Source of the DNA: CAJINA01 sp964636125
GTDB taxonomy: Bacteria > Desulfobacterota > Desulfobacteria > Desulfobacterales > CAJINA01
Assembly: GCA_964636125.1 (NCBI GenBank)
Contig: CAZWPX010000022.1
Location: 1-64,000 of the forward strand
Reading direction: 5' to 3'
DNA: 64,000 bases
The notes beneath the pieces were generated by a model that ran no database searches, had not been told where the DNA came from, and saw nothing but the letters and a program-made list of their open reading frames with translations. The stretch's first letter is position 1. Each line of letters begins with the position of its first letter. Below, in pieces: positions 32,247 through 40,931 of this stretch. Made by a program: the position numbers and the translations under genes.

Positions 32247-33461
32247 ATGGAAATAAACAAGTCAAGGCGCTCGACTGTAAACAGATTGAGGTTCCTTTGT
32301 AAACCAATCGCTATTGCAGCGCTGGTTTTGCTGGTACCTTTCAGCACACCAAGGGAAACATACTCACTCCCAGGCGTTTCAACTGTCCCGGTAAATTCGA
32401 AGGGCGAACAGGGCCTTGCCAGGGCGGGCAAGCTGCTGGTCCATTCAGAATCTCCTGTCGACATTGCCTCGGTGCAAGTAGACGTCGTCCCACCCGGCAA
32501 GTGGCACGCGGGAGACCTATATCGATTCGAAGTCAAGACATCTGCAATCGCCAAGGCGGTTTATTTGGAAATGGATGGTTCAAGGTATGACTTAAAAGGA
32601 TCAGATACGAAGTGGACTGCCATTGTTAAAATCAACCGCGCCGGTAGAACGAAGTTTGTTGCAGCCGCCATAAACCAACGCGACGTTACCGGAAATGTGT
32701 GGGCAGGTGAAATTCAAGCAATCCAAAAAGCAGCATTGCCTGCTGACATCGTGAACATCAGTGTAATTCCTCAAAAAGGGTTGCAGGGCAATCCGTTTCG
32801 CTTCAGGGCCGAGACCAATCATCCGGCCCTGAATGTTATGCTTACGCTGGAGGGGAATACATTCAAAATGACGGGCGCGGGCACCGACTGGCACCTGAGC
32901 AAGAAATTTAAAAATCCGGGAACCCGGGCGGTTTCCGTGACAGCCTATAATGAAACCGGAATAGCCGGGCGAGCCCATACGGTAACGGTGGCCGTGCTTA
33001 AGGATCGTTTTCGATTGAACACGGATGGAACCATCACCGACAATATAGACGGCAAAACCACTCAACGCTTCGTCGATCATCAAAATGGTACCGTGTCGGA
33101 TCAGCTTACCGGGCTCATGTGGATTAAGGCTCCCAAGGCTCTCCCGGAAACCTACAGTGATGCCGAAAAGTACTGCCGGGGCTATGAATTTGAGGGGCAC
33201 CGGGATTGGCGGATGCCAACGATTGATGAATTGGAGAGGCTTACGGTGAATCCCGGTCAAAAAACTGGTCTGACACCGGATGCGCCATTTTCGATGGGGA
33301 AATGGCAACCTGTTTTTTGGTCAAGCACGCCGTACAAAGAGTCATTCTTCTATAACTGGAAAATAGATATGGCCTCCGGCAGGAGAGGCCGTTCGATGAA
33401 AAGCTCGTTCGGGATGGTCTGGCCTGTTCGCCGAACAGGTTCACCGGATGAGCTACAATGA
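32247..33461 (+). CDS. Exported DUF1566 domain protein
   Basis: 404 residues. After a basic N-terminus there is one hydrophobic segment (about 19-34, PIAIAALVLLVPFS), so it is exported or anchored. Two beta-sandwich segments (about 75-160 and 165-250) with parallel patterns (DLYRFEVKTSAIAKAVYLEM, NPFRFRAETNHPALNVMLTL) are followed by a C-terminal DUF1566 domain (about 265-395) with NGTVSDQLTGLMWIKAP, GHRDWRMPTIDEL and PVFWSSTPY. DUF1566 domains are carbohydrate-binding-like folds of unproven role. It shares this domain with the giant protein but is transcribed the other way. Confidence 0.8.
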   Translation: MEINKSRRSTVNRLRFLCKPIAIAALVLLVPFSTPRETYSLPGVSTVPVNSKGEQGLARAGKLLVHSESPVDIASVQVDVVPPGKWHAGDLYRFEVKTSAIAKAVYLEMDGSRYDLKGSDTKWTAIVKINRAGRTKFVAAAINQRDVTGNVWAGEIQAIQKAALPADIVNISVIPQKGLQGNPFRFRAETNHPALNVMLTLEGNTFKMTGAGTDWHLSKKFKNPGTRAVSVTAYNETGIAGRAHTVTVAVLKDRFRLNTDGTITDNIDGKTTQRFVDHQNGTVSDQLTGLMWIKAPKALPETYSDAEKYCRGYEFEGHRDWRMPTIDELERLTVNPGQKTGLTPDAPFSMGKWQPVFWSSTPYKESFFYNWKIDMASGRRGRSMKSSFGMVWPVRRTGSPDELQ

Positions 33462-33614
33462 TTGTCCCCCAAAGCTGGCAGAAGGGCAGCCGTAAGCCGG
33501 TGAGTTTGATTGACTAATGGAAGATGGACATCAGAAAATGCTTATGGGCATAAGGGCCGGCAGGTGGTCGGCAGCCATAGATTGCGCAGTAGACACACCG
33601 GCCGATTTCACCGC

Positions 33615-34661
33615 TTATTGCGGCAGAGCCAGCATCCTCTCGAGGGCTGTTACGGCCTGCGCCTGGATATCATCGGATACGGTAACCAGGTTCCGGTCCG
33701 GATCTTCAAGAGTTGCCAGCAGCTTTGCGGGGCTGATTTTGTACATATTGGGGCAAAATGATTCATACAGCGGCAAGATGGTCTTGTCGGGGTGCTGGTC
33801 CGCCAACCGCATGACCAGATTGATTTCCGTCCCGATAATAATCCGGCTGTCCGGGGCCGCATTTTCAACATAATTGACAATATAGCTTGTGGACCCCACG
33901 GCATCGGCCAGGTTCACGACCTCCTGGGTACATTCGGGGTGCACCACGATTTGAGCCCCCGGGTTCTGCTTGCGCATGGATGCCATCTGGGCCATGGTAA
34001 AACGCGTGTGAACCAGGCAGTAACCCTTCCAGAGAATGACCCGCGCCTTGACGATTGCTTCCGGGTTGTTGCCTCCCAGGGGCTGTGCGGGATCCCAGAC
34101 AAGCACCTCTTCCGGCACAAGCCCCATCTGGTTGGCGGTATTCTGACCCAGGTGCTGATCAGGAAAAAAGAAGATCTTCTCCCGCTGTGCAAAGCCACAT
34201 GCAAAGGCTTTGCCGGCATTGGAGGAGGTACAGACAATGCCGCCGTTTTGCCCGCAAAAGGCCTTGATGACCGCATCGGAATTCATGTAGGTCACCGGTA
34301 CAACGCTTTCGGCTGCAACCACGCCCACAAGTTCGTTCCAGGCCCGCTCGACCATCACATGGTCGGCCATATCCGACATCCAGCAGCCCGCCTCTTCATC
34401 CGGTATCTGCACGGTCTGGTGTTCACCGCAAAGGATGCGGGCACTTTCCGCCATGAAGTGAACCCCGCAAAAGACAATCCGGCTGGCCCGGCTGGCAGCC
34501 GCCTTCCGGGACAGGTCAAAGGAATCACCCCGATAATCCCCCACGTCTACGATGGTGCTTCGCTGGTAGTGATGGGTCAAAATCAGAAGTTCTTCGCCAA
34601 GTTCTTTTTTCTTCTCCCGGATACCGTCCAGGATCTCAGGAGAAACATCTCTTTTTTTCAT
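33615..34661 (-). CDS. nadA: Quinolinate synthase A
   Basis: 348 residues, a full-length NadA. It condenses iminoaspartate with dihydroxyacetone phosphate to quinolinate in NAD synthesis, using an oxygen-sensitive 4Fe-4S cluster. Visible motifs are LTHHYQR, GDSFDLSRKAA, FCGVHFMAESA (cluster Cys), DEEAGCWMSDMA, TSSNAGKAF and VVHPECTQEV (cluster Cys). It is last in the minus-strand run HTH-metY-metX-metW-MOSC-nadA, 72 bp after the MOSC gene. The partner nadB is not in the window. Confidence 0.97.
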   Translation of the reverse strand: MKKRDVSPEILDGIREKKKELGEELLILTHHYQRSTIVDVGDYRGDSFDLSRKAAASRASRIVFCGVHFMAESARILCGEHQTVQIPDEEAGCWMSDMADHVMVERAWNELVGVVAAESVVPVTYMNSDAVIKAFCGQNGGIVCTSSNAGKAFACGFAQREKIFFFPDQHLGQNTANQMGLVPEEVLVWDPAQPLGGNNPEAIVKARVILWKGYCLVHTRFTMAQMASMRKQNPGAQIVVHPECTQEVVNLADAVGSTSYIVNYVENAAPDSRIIIGTEINLVMRLADQHPDKTILPLYESFCPNMYKISPAKLLATLEDPDRNLVTVSDDIQAQAVTALERMLALPQ

Positions 34662-34733
34662 AATGAATGCCTGTCGCTTCTTTGCTCAGGGGTTTATCCT
34701 CTTGCTCTGAGGGCCTGATTATACAGGGTCCAA

Positions 34734-35168
34734 TCAACCTTTCAGTTCCTCGATTGCATCTCCGCAGGCAATCCGTCCGCCCTCGAGTACCCGGGCGAAG
34801 ACACCTTCGCGAGGCATGATGCAGTCACCGGCCTTGTAGTATATCGCGCAACGGTTGTGGCACTCTTTGCCAATCTGGGTGATCTCCACTTGCGCGGCAG
34901 CCCCGAGCCGGAAACGGGTGCCCACAGGTACGTTCACCCAATCGATACCTGTGGTGGCAATGTTTTCAGCAAAACTGCCAAATTCCACGTCAAGCCCGCT
35001 CTCTTTAGCGCCGGAAATGCTTTCGGCTGCCAGAAAACTCACCTGGCGATGCCACTCACCGGCATGGGCATCGCCCTCCACGCCATGGTTTTCGAGAAGC
35101 TGAACAGTATCGACCAGTTTTTTGACCGTGCCCTTTTTGGTGCTGGTTGCAATGGATACGATTTTCAC
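34734..35168 (-). CDS. MOSC domain protein
   Basis: 144 residues made of one MOSC (molybdenum cofactor sulfurase C-terminal) domain. Landmarks are GVEGDAHAGEWHRQVSFLA, FAENIATTGIDW, the conserved Cys in GKECHNRCAIY, and MPREGVFARVLEGG. Stand-alone MOSC proteins are thought to carry sulfur or bind molybdenum cofactor, as YiiM/MoaB-linked proteins do; the exact substrate is unknown here. It overlaps the end of metW by four bases (ATGA type), so it is translationally coupled to the methionine genes. Confidence 0.9.
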   Translation of the reverse strand: MKIVSIATSTKKGTVKKLVDTVQLLENHGVEGDAHAGEWHRQVSFLAAESISGAKESGLDVEFGSFAENIATTGIDWVNVPVGTRFRLGAAAQVEITQIGKECHNRCAIYYKAGDCIMPREGVFARVLEGGRIACGDAIEELKG

Positions 35169-35797
35169 ACGGACTCCTTTCCAATCAGAAAAATTCCATA
35201 ACTGGCCCTGAGGTTCGGCAGAACCGTAACAATGCTTCCGCGCCTGTCATGGTTGTTGGTATTAATGGCTACTTCCTTTAAGATTTTAAACCCCACCTCA
35301 CCGGCATAGCGCCGGAAATCCTCGATGGTGATCACCCGGATGTTGGGGGTGTTGTGCCACTGGTACGGCAACTGCCTGGAAACCGGGGCGACACCTTTGA
35401 ACAGCAGCTGCAGCCTGATTTTCCAGTGGCTGAAGTTCGGGAAACTGACCACGGCCCGTTTCCCGATGCGCAGGATGGATTTGATCAGGCCGGCCGGGTC
35501 ATAGATCTGCTGCAGGGTCTGGCTTAAAACCACGTAGTCGAAGGCGTCATTGGGATAGTCCCTGACCTCTTCGTTGATGTCGCCCTGCAAAACGGTCAGA
35601 CCCCGCTCAATACAGTTGGCCACCCGGGCCTCATCGATTTCAATGCCGGTGCAGGCCGCCTCTTTCTGGCGTTTCAAATGGTAGAGCAGGTCGCCTTCCC
35701 CGCAGCCCAGTCCCAGCACCCGTGCCCCGGGATGAATCCAGGAGGCCACCACCTGCAGGTCGTAGCGCAGCCCGTTAGGCACCATTTCCGTTACCAT
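35165..35797 (-). CDS. metW: Methionine biosynthesis protein MetW
   Basis: 210 residues. A class I SAM-methyltransferase-like fold with GARVLGLGCGEGDLLYHL (motif I), then GIEIDEARVANCIERG and VLSQTLQQIYDP. MetW accompanies MetX and is needed for homoserine acetyl/succinyl-transferase activity in several proteobacteria. It overlaps the 3' end of metX by 23 bases, the usual metXW arrangement. An internal ATG 12 bases further in (35785) is an alternative start. Confidence 0.95.
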   Translation of the reverse strand: MVTEMVPNGLRYDLQVVASWIHPGARVLGLGCGEGDLLYHLKRQKEAACTGIEIDEARVANCIERGLTVLQGDINEEVRDYPNDAFDYVVLSQTLQQIYDPAGLIKSILRIGKRAVVSFPNFSHWKIRLQLLFKGVAPVSRQLPYQWHNTPNIRVITIEDFRRYAGEVGFKILKEVAINTNNHDRRGSIVTVLPNLRASYGIFLIGKESV

Positions 35798-36944
35798 GTC
35801 CCAAAAACCCTCCCATCAGGGCCGACAATCTTTCCGAGGGCAGCAAGAAGGCGTCATGCCCCCAGCGCGCCTCGATTTCACAGAAGCTCACGTCCAGACC
35901 GGTTTTCTTCATGGCCTTGACCATAGAGCGGGACTGGTACGTCGGGTAGAGCCAGTCCGAAGAGAAAGAGATCACTAAAAAGCGGGCCGCGGTCCCGGAA
36001 AAAGCCTTGACCGCCGACCCGTTGCCATACTGCTGTTCCAGGTCATAGTAGTCGGAGGCTTTGGTGATGTATAAAAACGAATTGGCATCAAACCTTTCCA
36101 CAAATTTACGCCCCTGGTGGCGCAAGTAGCTCTCCACCTGAAATTCGGCGTCAAAATTAAACGAAAAGTCTGCCCGGTCCTGCAGCCGGCGACCAAATTT
36201 GAGGCGCATGGACTCGTCCGACAGGTAGGTAATGTGGCCGATCATCCTGGCGACGGCCAATCCCAGATCCGGCCGCTCGCCTGTGTAGTAATCCCCCTGG
36301 TTCCACTTGGGGTCGGCGCAGATGGCCTGCCGGGCCACCTCATTGAAAGCGATGGCCTGGGCTGAATGCCGGGTGGTGGTCGCCAGGAGCACCGCCGATG
36401 AAACCATGTCCGGGTATTTCAGGGTCCACTCCAGGGCCTGCATCCCGCCCACGCTGCCGCCGATCACGGCATGCAGTTTATTGACCCCGAGGTGGTCGAT
36501 CAGCACCTTCTGGGCGGCCACCATATCCCCGATGGTCACCATGGGAAAATCGAGACCGTACTCACGCCCGGAAGTCGGATTTTGTGAAGCGGGGCCGGTG
36601 GAACCGTTGCAGCTGCCCAGGATATTGGAACAGATCACGAAATAACGCTCCGTGTCGATCCCCTTGCCTGGCCCCACCATGAAATCCCACCACCCGGGGC
36701 GCGGGTCTTCCTCCCGGTGATAACCGGCCGCGTGCGCATCCCCTGAAAAAGCATGCAAAATCAGGATCGCGTTGTTCTGGTCGGCATTCAGCTTGCCGTA
36801 GGTTTCATAGGCCAGGGTCACCGGCCCGAGACGGCCGCCGTTCTCCAGGACAAGTTCGCCGGACGGCTGTGCAAAGGTGAAGGTCTTTTTCTCCACCAGC
36901 CCGACAGACCGTCCGATCTGATCATGTTCGATGTATTCGCTCAT
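35775..36944 (-). CDS. metX: Homoserine O-acyltransferase
   Basis: 389 residues with the alpha/beta hydrolase fold. The nucleophile is Ser164 in VIGGSVGGMQALEW; Asp is in SFSSDWLYP and His in RWGHDAFLLP. It acylates homoserine (acetyl-CoA in most MetX; succinyl in some), the first committed step of methionine synthesis by direct sulfhydrylation. The N-terminal GPVTLAYETYGKLN and LHAFSGDAHAAG are family-typical. It lies between metY and metW in one operon. Confidence 0.96.
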   Translation of the reverse strand: MSEYIEHDQIGRSVGLVEKKTFTFAQPSGELVLENGGRLGPVTLAYETYGKLNADQNNAILILHAFSGDAHAAGYHREEDPRPGWWDFMVGPGKGIDTERYFVICSNILGSCNGSTGPASQNPTSGREYGLDFPMVTIGDMVAAQKVLIDHLGVNKLHAVIGGSVGGMQALEWTLKYPDMVSSAVLLATTTRHSAQAIAFNEVARQAICADPKWNQGDYYTGERPDLGLAVARMIGHITYLSDESMRLKFGRRLQDRADFSFNFDAEFQVESYLRHQGRKFVERFDANSFLYITKASDYYDLEQQYGNGSAVKAFSGTAARFLVISFSSDWLYPTYQSRSMVKAMKKTGLDVSFCEIEARWGHDAFLLPSERLSALMGGFLGHGNGNGA

Positions 36945-37016
36945 TGATGCCTGTTTAATTTTTCATCCTCAGACGGGGCCGCCGACAACACCTGGCGGCC
37001 CAATCCAGATTGCCGT

Positions 37017-38309
37017 CTAAAACGCGCAACCACACGCCAGGGCCTGGTCGAGATCCTCACAAATATCTTCCACGGCCTCGATGCCGATGGAGAGGCGGAC
37101 AAGATCCGGGGTGACACCGCCGGCGAGCTGCTGCTCTTCAGACAGCTGGGAATGGGTGGTGGTCGCCGGGTGAATGGCCAGGCTTTTGGCATCCCCGACA
37201 TTGGCGAGGTGTGAGAACAGCTTGAGGCTGTCAATGAATTTTTCACCGGCGGCCCGTCCCTGTTTGATCCCGAAAACCACCATGCCGCCAAACCCGTTGT
37301 TGAACTGCCCGGCCGCACCGGCATGGGCCGGGTCATCGGGCAAACCGGGGTAGCGCACCCATTCGACGCAATTATGCTCCTGGAGGTACTGCGCCACCTT
37401 GAGGGCATTTTCGCAGTGGCGTTCCATTCTCAAGGGCAGGGTTTCCAACCCCTGCAGGAACATCCAGGCGTTATCCGGGCTGATGCAGGCGCCCAGGTTC
37501 CGCAGGGGTACCAGACGCATTCTCATGATGAAGGCCACCGGATTCAGATCGCCCAGGTCGTGGGCGTAGCGCAGGTCGTGGTAGGATGGATCCGGTTCAT
37601 TGTAGAGGTTGAATTTTGGTGCGGTCCAGTCAAACTTACCTGCGTCCACCACGATGCCACCGATACCGTTTCCGTGCCCACCCAGCCACTTGGTCAGGGA
37701 GTGGACCACCACATCCGCCCCGGATTCAATGGGCCGCTGAATGTAAGGGGTGGTAAAGGTTGAATCCACCACCAGCGGAAGGTGATGTTTTGCGGCAATT
37801 TCGGCCACTGCGGCAATATCAACCACGTCCAGGACCGGATTGCCGATGGTTTCGGTGAAAATCATCCTGGTTTTATCGTTTATCTGGGCTTCAAAACTCT
37901 CCGGTTTCAGGGAATCTGCAAACCGGACCTTGATGCCGAACTGGGGCAGGATCTCATTGAACATGGTGTATGTACCGCCGTACAGATTCACCGCGGACAC
38001 GACTTCGTCACCCTGGCTGCAGATATTGATCACCGAATAGAAAATCGCCGAGGTCCCGGAAGCCAGCGCCAGGGCCGCCGCCCCGCCTTCCAGGGCGGCC
38101 ATCCGCTGTTCCAGGACATCCTGGGTAGGATTCATCAAACGGGTGTAGATATTCCCCAACTCTTTCAGGGCAAAGAGGTTGGCGGCGTGCTGCGTGTTTT
38201 TAAACACGTACGAACTGGTCCGGTGGACCGGGACAGCTCGCGAGCCGGTCTCGTCGGGCACTGCACCGGCATGCAGGGCCAGGGTTTCAAATTTGTAGTC
38301 CGTTGTCAT
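37017..38309 (-). CDS. metY: O-acetylhomoserine sulfhydrylase
   Basis: 430 residues from the ATG at 38309, preceded by AGGAGCTGGCC; a longer frame to 38417 overlaps the HTH gene and lacks family sequence. It is a PLP enzyme of the Cys/Met metabolism family: ETLALHAGAVPDETGSRAVP at the N-terminus, GGAAALALASGTSAIFY, and the Schiff-base Lys in VHSLTKWLGGHG. It converts O-acetylhomoserine and sulfide to homocysteine. With metX and metW it gives a complete direct-sulfhydrylation route, natural for a sulfide-rich cell. Confidence 0.96.
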   Translation of the reverse strand: MTTDYKFETLALHAGAVPDETGSRAVPVHRTSSYVFKNTQHAANLFALKELGNIYTRLMNPTQDVLEQRMAALEGGAAALALASGTSAIFYSVINICSQGDEVVSAVNLYGGTYTMFNEILPQFGIKVRFADSLKPESFEAQINDKTRMIFTETIGNPVLDVVDIAAVAEIAAKHHLPLVVDSTFTTPYIQRPIESGADVVVHSLTKWLGGHGNGIGGIVVDAGKFDWTAPKFNLYNEPDPSYHDLRYAHDLGDLNPVAFIMRMRLVPLRNLGACISPDNAWMFLQGLETLPLRMERHCENALKVAQYLQEHNCVEWVRYPGLPDDPAHAGAAGQFNNGFGGMVVFGIKQGRAAGEKFIDSLKLFSHLANVGDAKSLAIHPATTTHSQLSEEQQLAGGVTPDLVRLSIGIEAVEDICEDLDQALACGCAF

Positions 38310-38365
38310 GGCCAGCTCCTTTAGAAAATAATCTGGTAGAATGTAGACTGCTGCCTGCTGCTGAA

Positions 38366-38755
38366 TCAAGTTGGATCCGGAGAAATGATGGGGATCATAA
38401 CCTCGCAATTGCGGCACACCTTCAGTTTCTCCTCCCAGGTTTTATGGGCCTTGCCTTCGCAGATGGTACCGCTGATAAACCAGCACTCTTTACCGGCCTT
38501 GAACTCCCAGGCCGGGCACTGCCGCTTGCGTTCAGCGGGGCATTTATTGATGGTCCAGCAGTGTTTGCGCTTTGCTTGGCCATCATAACGCCGGGCCAGC
38601 AGAAATAGCATCTGGCGCTCCACATCCGGCGGAACCGAACGCCAGCCCTGTTCATAACTGTGGACCGCCTTAACCGATTTGCCCAGAAGCTGAGCTATCT
38701 GCTTCTGGGTTTTTTCCAACCTCTTTCTCCAGGCAGTAAATTCACAGCTGTCCAT
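38366..38755 (-). CDS. HTH protein with Cys-rich C-terminal domain
   Basis: 129 residues from the ATG at 38755, which has a strong GGAGGTG site; the upstream start at 38794 is less likely. The N-terminal about 55 residues are an Xre-like HTH (FTAWRKRLEKTQKQIAQLLG, SVKAVHSYEQGWRSVPPDV). The C-terminal half has nine Cys: HCWTINKCPAERKRQCPAWE, KECWFISGTICEG, and VCRNCEV. This could bind an Fe-S cluster or zinc and make a redox- or metal-responsive regulator (inference). It is first in the met operon, 56 bp before metY, with a perfect palindrome just upstream, suggesting autoregulation and control of methionine synthesis. Confidence 0.8.
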   Translation of the reverse strand: MDSCEFTAWRKRLEKTQKQIAQLLGKSVKAVHSYEQGWRSVPPDVERQMLFLLARRYDGQAKRKHCWTINKCPAERKRQCPAWEFKAGKECWFISGTICEGKAHKTWEEKLKVCRNCEVMIPIISPDPT

Positions 38756-38816
38756 CAACACCTCCATCGCCTGCGGTTTCAGTATCCTTAGCATCCGGGT
38801 AACAAGCTTTTAAAAT

Positions 38817-38831
38817 TACCACATTGTGGTA
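38817..38831. promoter_or_regulatory. Perfect palindrome upstream of the HTH-met operon
   Basis: TACCACATTGTGGTA, a 7-bp inverted repeat with a 1-bp centre, 61 bp before the preferred HTH start codon. Size and position fit an operator for a dimeric HTH protein. Confidence 0.5.
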
Positions 38832-38904
38832 TCTCGGTCAATATAATACTCTTTCTGGAAAAGGCAATCCAAACCGTGTTTTTCAATTTGGGCATATCTT
38901 GCCT

Positions 38905-40134
38905 CTATATGGATGAATTGTTTTTCTTGGCACCTTTTCTAAACCATTTTTCATTCCCGTAAAATTTTTCTGAGCAATCAGGACACAAGCCATGAGTAAA
39001 ATTAGCCTCTGAATGACTGCTGATGTAGGTTTCAATCCGGTTCCAGTACCCCTGATCATCACGGATTTTTTTACAACTTGAACAAATTGGCAGCATGCCC
39101 GAGAGTTTTTTCACTTCCTCTATAGCGTCTTGGAGTTTTTTATTCGCATGCGTAAGTTCCCTGATTCGGGCTTCAATACTATGCTCCAGGTTGCGGTTGA
39201 GTTCAGTCACGGATGTTAAGTATTCTCGCAGGCTGGCACTGGTTGCTGAAAATCCGTCCTGACCGGCATTAAAATCCTCTGACAGATTGGTTTCCAGCCC
39301 CTGGTCAAGATCAATGACCCCAGCTTTGGCAAGAGGCAAAAAAGGGTTCACCATTTGTCCGTGATATAGATGTGCCAAGGCGATGTAATTCACCAATGAA
39401 GCCGCACAGTGCTCCGCTGGCATCAAACTCTCGTAACCGGGATTACCCCCTATGCCTTTGATGATATCCGGCATGGTCATACCGAAGCGTCCTGCCAATT
39501 CAGTATAGAAATAATTATTCACCAAAGGTGTATCGACGATTCCCGGCGCAAAGGAAAAGAGCGAAACTCCGGTATCAGGGCCGATTTCCGCTGATATGGA
39601 GGTGGTTAACGAGCGCATGCCAACCTTGGTTGCACTGTAGGCGGTTGAAAAGGCCAGACCTTCCAGGGATATAACATTGGCTATCACCCCGTATTTCTGT
39701 TTAAGCATATTCGGGAGAACGAATTTTATGGCCGCTGCCGGATACCGGAGATTGGTGTTGAAAAGTCGATCCCACGCATCCTGGGTCTCTTCCACAAACG
39801 ATCCGATGAATGCTTCGGCTGCGTTATTGACCAGAATGTCAATACCCTGCCATTTGCTGCGAACCTCATCAACCGCATTCACTAATTGGCCGTCTGACGC
39901 AATATCCGCCTTGATAACCAACGCTTCACGTCCCAGATGTTGAATCTGAGCGGCAGTTTTATTTGCTTTCTCGGTGTCCCGGTCGACAATGGCAACGTTG
40001 GCCCCTAAATAGGCCAGGCCCAAAGCAGTTTGTCGCCCAATTCCCATGGCGCCTCCCGTTACCACTGCCCGCTTTCCTTTTAAGGATTGACCCCCAATCC
40101 CCATTTTGTCTTGTAAAATTTGCTCTAATTCCAT
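38905..40134 (-). CDS. SDR oxidoreductase fused to a sensor-type C-terminal module
   Basis: 409 residues. Residues about 18-270 form a classical short-chain dehydrogenase: TGGAMGIG cofactor loop, DRD after beta-2, NNAAEA, Ser in VISLEGLAFSTAYSATKVG with the YxxxK pair. A coiled coil follows (about 310-360, LNRNLEHSIEARIREL). The C-terminus is SGMLPICSSCKKIRDDQGYW and HSEANFTHGLCPDCSEKFY. That module, with CxxC and CPxC pairs that probably bind a metal, is normally the tail of PAS or response-regulator proteins in deltaproteobacteria, not of enzymes. The start follows AGAGGACGGC. The fusion suggests an enzyme tethered to, or gating, a signalling partner (inference). Confidence 0.85.
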   Translation of the reverse strand: MELEQILQDKMGIGGQSLKGKRAVVTGGAMGIGRQTALGLAYLGANVAIVDRDTEKANKTAAQIQHLGREALVIKADIASDGQLVNAVDEVRSKWQGIDILVNNAAEAFIGSFVEETQDAWDRLFNTNLRYPAAAIKFVLPNMLKQKYGVIANVISLEGLAFSTAYSATKVGMRSLTTSISAEIGPDTGVSLFSFAPGIVDTPLVNNYFYTELAGRFGMTMPDIIKGIGGNPGYESLMPAEHCAASLVNYIALAHLYHGQMVNPFLPLAKAGVIDLDQGLETNLSEDFNAGQDGFSATSASLREYLTSVTELNRNLEHSIEARIRELTHANKKLQDAIEEVKKLSGMLPICSSCKKIRDDQGYWNRIETYISSHSEANFTHGLCPDCSEKFYGNEKWFRKGAKKNNSSI

Positions 40135-40329
40135 GCCGTCCTCTTTAAATGTTCTGGCCAGTAACAGTCACGCCGCCAATTTGCGGTGCCATTATCTTCA
40201 AAGTATCTGCTCTTGCCAGGCCCTTGAATTATCATATAAATCAAGGTGGTTGTGATATACATTAATTACCATCTGCCTCAATGATCAGGAAAAAACGATC
40301 TGTAGCCGTGCTTTGTTGGCCGTGCCAAT
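40135..40329. other. Intergenic stretch with short repeat A copy
   Basis: Contains the repeat at 40212-40262. No coding frame is supported. Confidence 0.4.
40212..40262. repeat. Dispersed repeat A, short copy
   Basis: CTTGCCAGGCCCTTGAATTA, then an inverted CTTGA/TCAAG pair and GTTGTGATATACATTAATTA. It aligns with 2952-3002 and the first half of the two long copies. Confidence 0.55.
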
Positions 40330-40440
40330 TTATTTTGAAAAGTATTTTACGTGTTCAATGTTTTTGAAGTCTGCCTCTTGAGTCCAGTCGTAAATGGTAA
40401 TAACTGGAACGATTAGAGACACGGTAGCGCGCAATGGTTC
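40330..40440 (-). pseudogene. VapC-like PIN toxin remnant with internal deletion
   Basis: One minus-strand frame reads SLIVPVITIY joined directly to DWTQEADFKNIEHVKYFSK and a stop. The first block matches the middle of PIN-domain toxins (IVPxITxYEV) and the second their extreme C-terminus ([LT]WTQDADFxxxxxVKYxxK). The roughly 60 residues between them in the family, with two catalytic acids, are missing. Confidence 0.6.
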
Positions 40441-40702
40441 CAGGAAGAAATCTGCATTCGGGCCATCCGAAAAATATTCAAGCCATCCGCTTTGCCCACA
40501 AGGCCCAGATGTAAGGATCGAATGGGGCCTTCGCTTTGCCTACGGGTTCAAAGCGGATAATATCCGATCGGCTCTTACCAAACTTTTTGGTCTCCCGAAT
40601 GTTCATCTTGAAAACCCTGAAAAGTTGAATCGGGTTCTCCGATTATATAGAACCGGACTCGACTTCGCCGACGCCATGCACCTTGCAGCAAACATGGCTT
40701 AA
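40394..40702 (+). pseudogene. PIN-domain toxin remnant (C-terminal half)
   Basis: The plus-strand frame ends with VRIEWGLRFAYGFKADNIRS, LFGLPNVHLENPEKLNRVL and YRTGLDFADAMHLAANMA. GLDFADAxHLA is a PIN-domain catalytic segment (Asp of DFAD), and LPNVHLE is the typical preceding strand. The first 40 codons are unrelated and overlap the opposite-strand remnant. The C-terminal TFD block is missing. Confidence 0.6.
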
Positions 40703-40738
40703 AAACCCGCTTTCCCCTGGCAGTCTTCAGCCTTCAGT

Positions 40739-40915
40739 CTATCCACTCAAAAATCTCCTGGATTGCAGGTGAAATTCCAATTTTGAAGCGGTGGAGATGT
40801 CGCCGGTCAAAAAAAGACCTTCAAAGTCCTGGGCGGCAAGCCCCTCAACAAAACGAATCGCCTCCTGATCCCTCAAAAACTCCAAACGTATGTCAGTCAG
40901 CCACGCATAACGCAT
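40739..40915 (-). pseudogene. Metallophosphoesterase N-terminal remnant
   Basis: 58 codons starting MRYAWLTDIRLEFLRDQEAI and including GLFLTGDISTASKLEFHLQ before a stop. WLTDIHxxxL and GD are the first two metal-binding motifs of calcineurin-like phosphoesterases; here the His of DxH is Arg and the GNHD and later motifs are absent, so it cannot be active. Confidence 0.55.
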
Positions 40916-40931
40916 GCTTTATCATCCAATT

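Noticed and set aside
33792..34718. 308-codon plus-strand frame opposite nadA
   Set aside because: Mirror of the conserved quinolinate synthase gene; composition reflects codon bias of the real gene.
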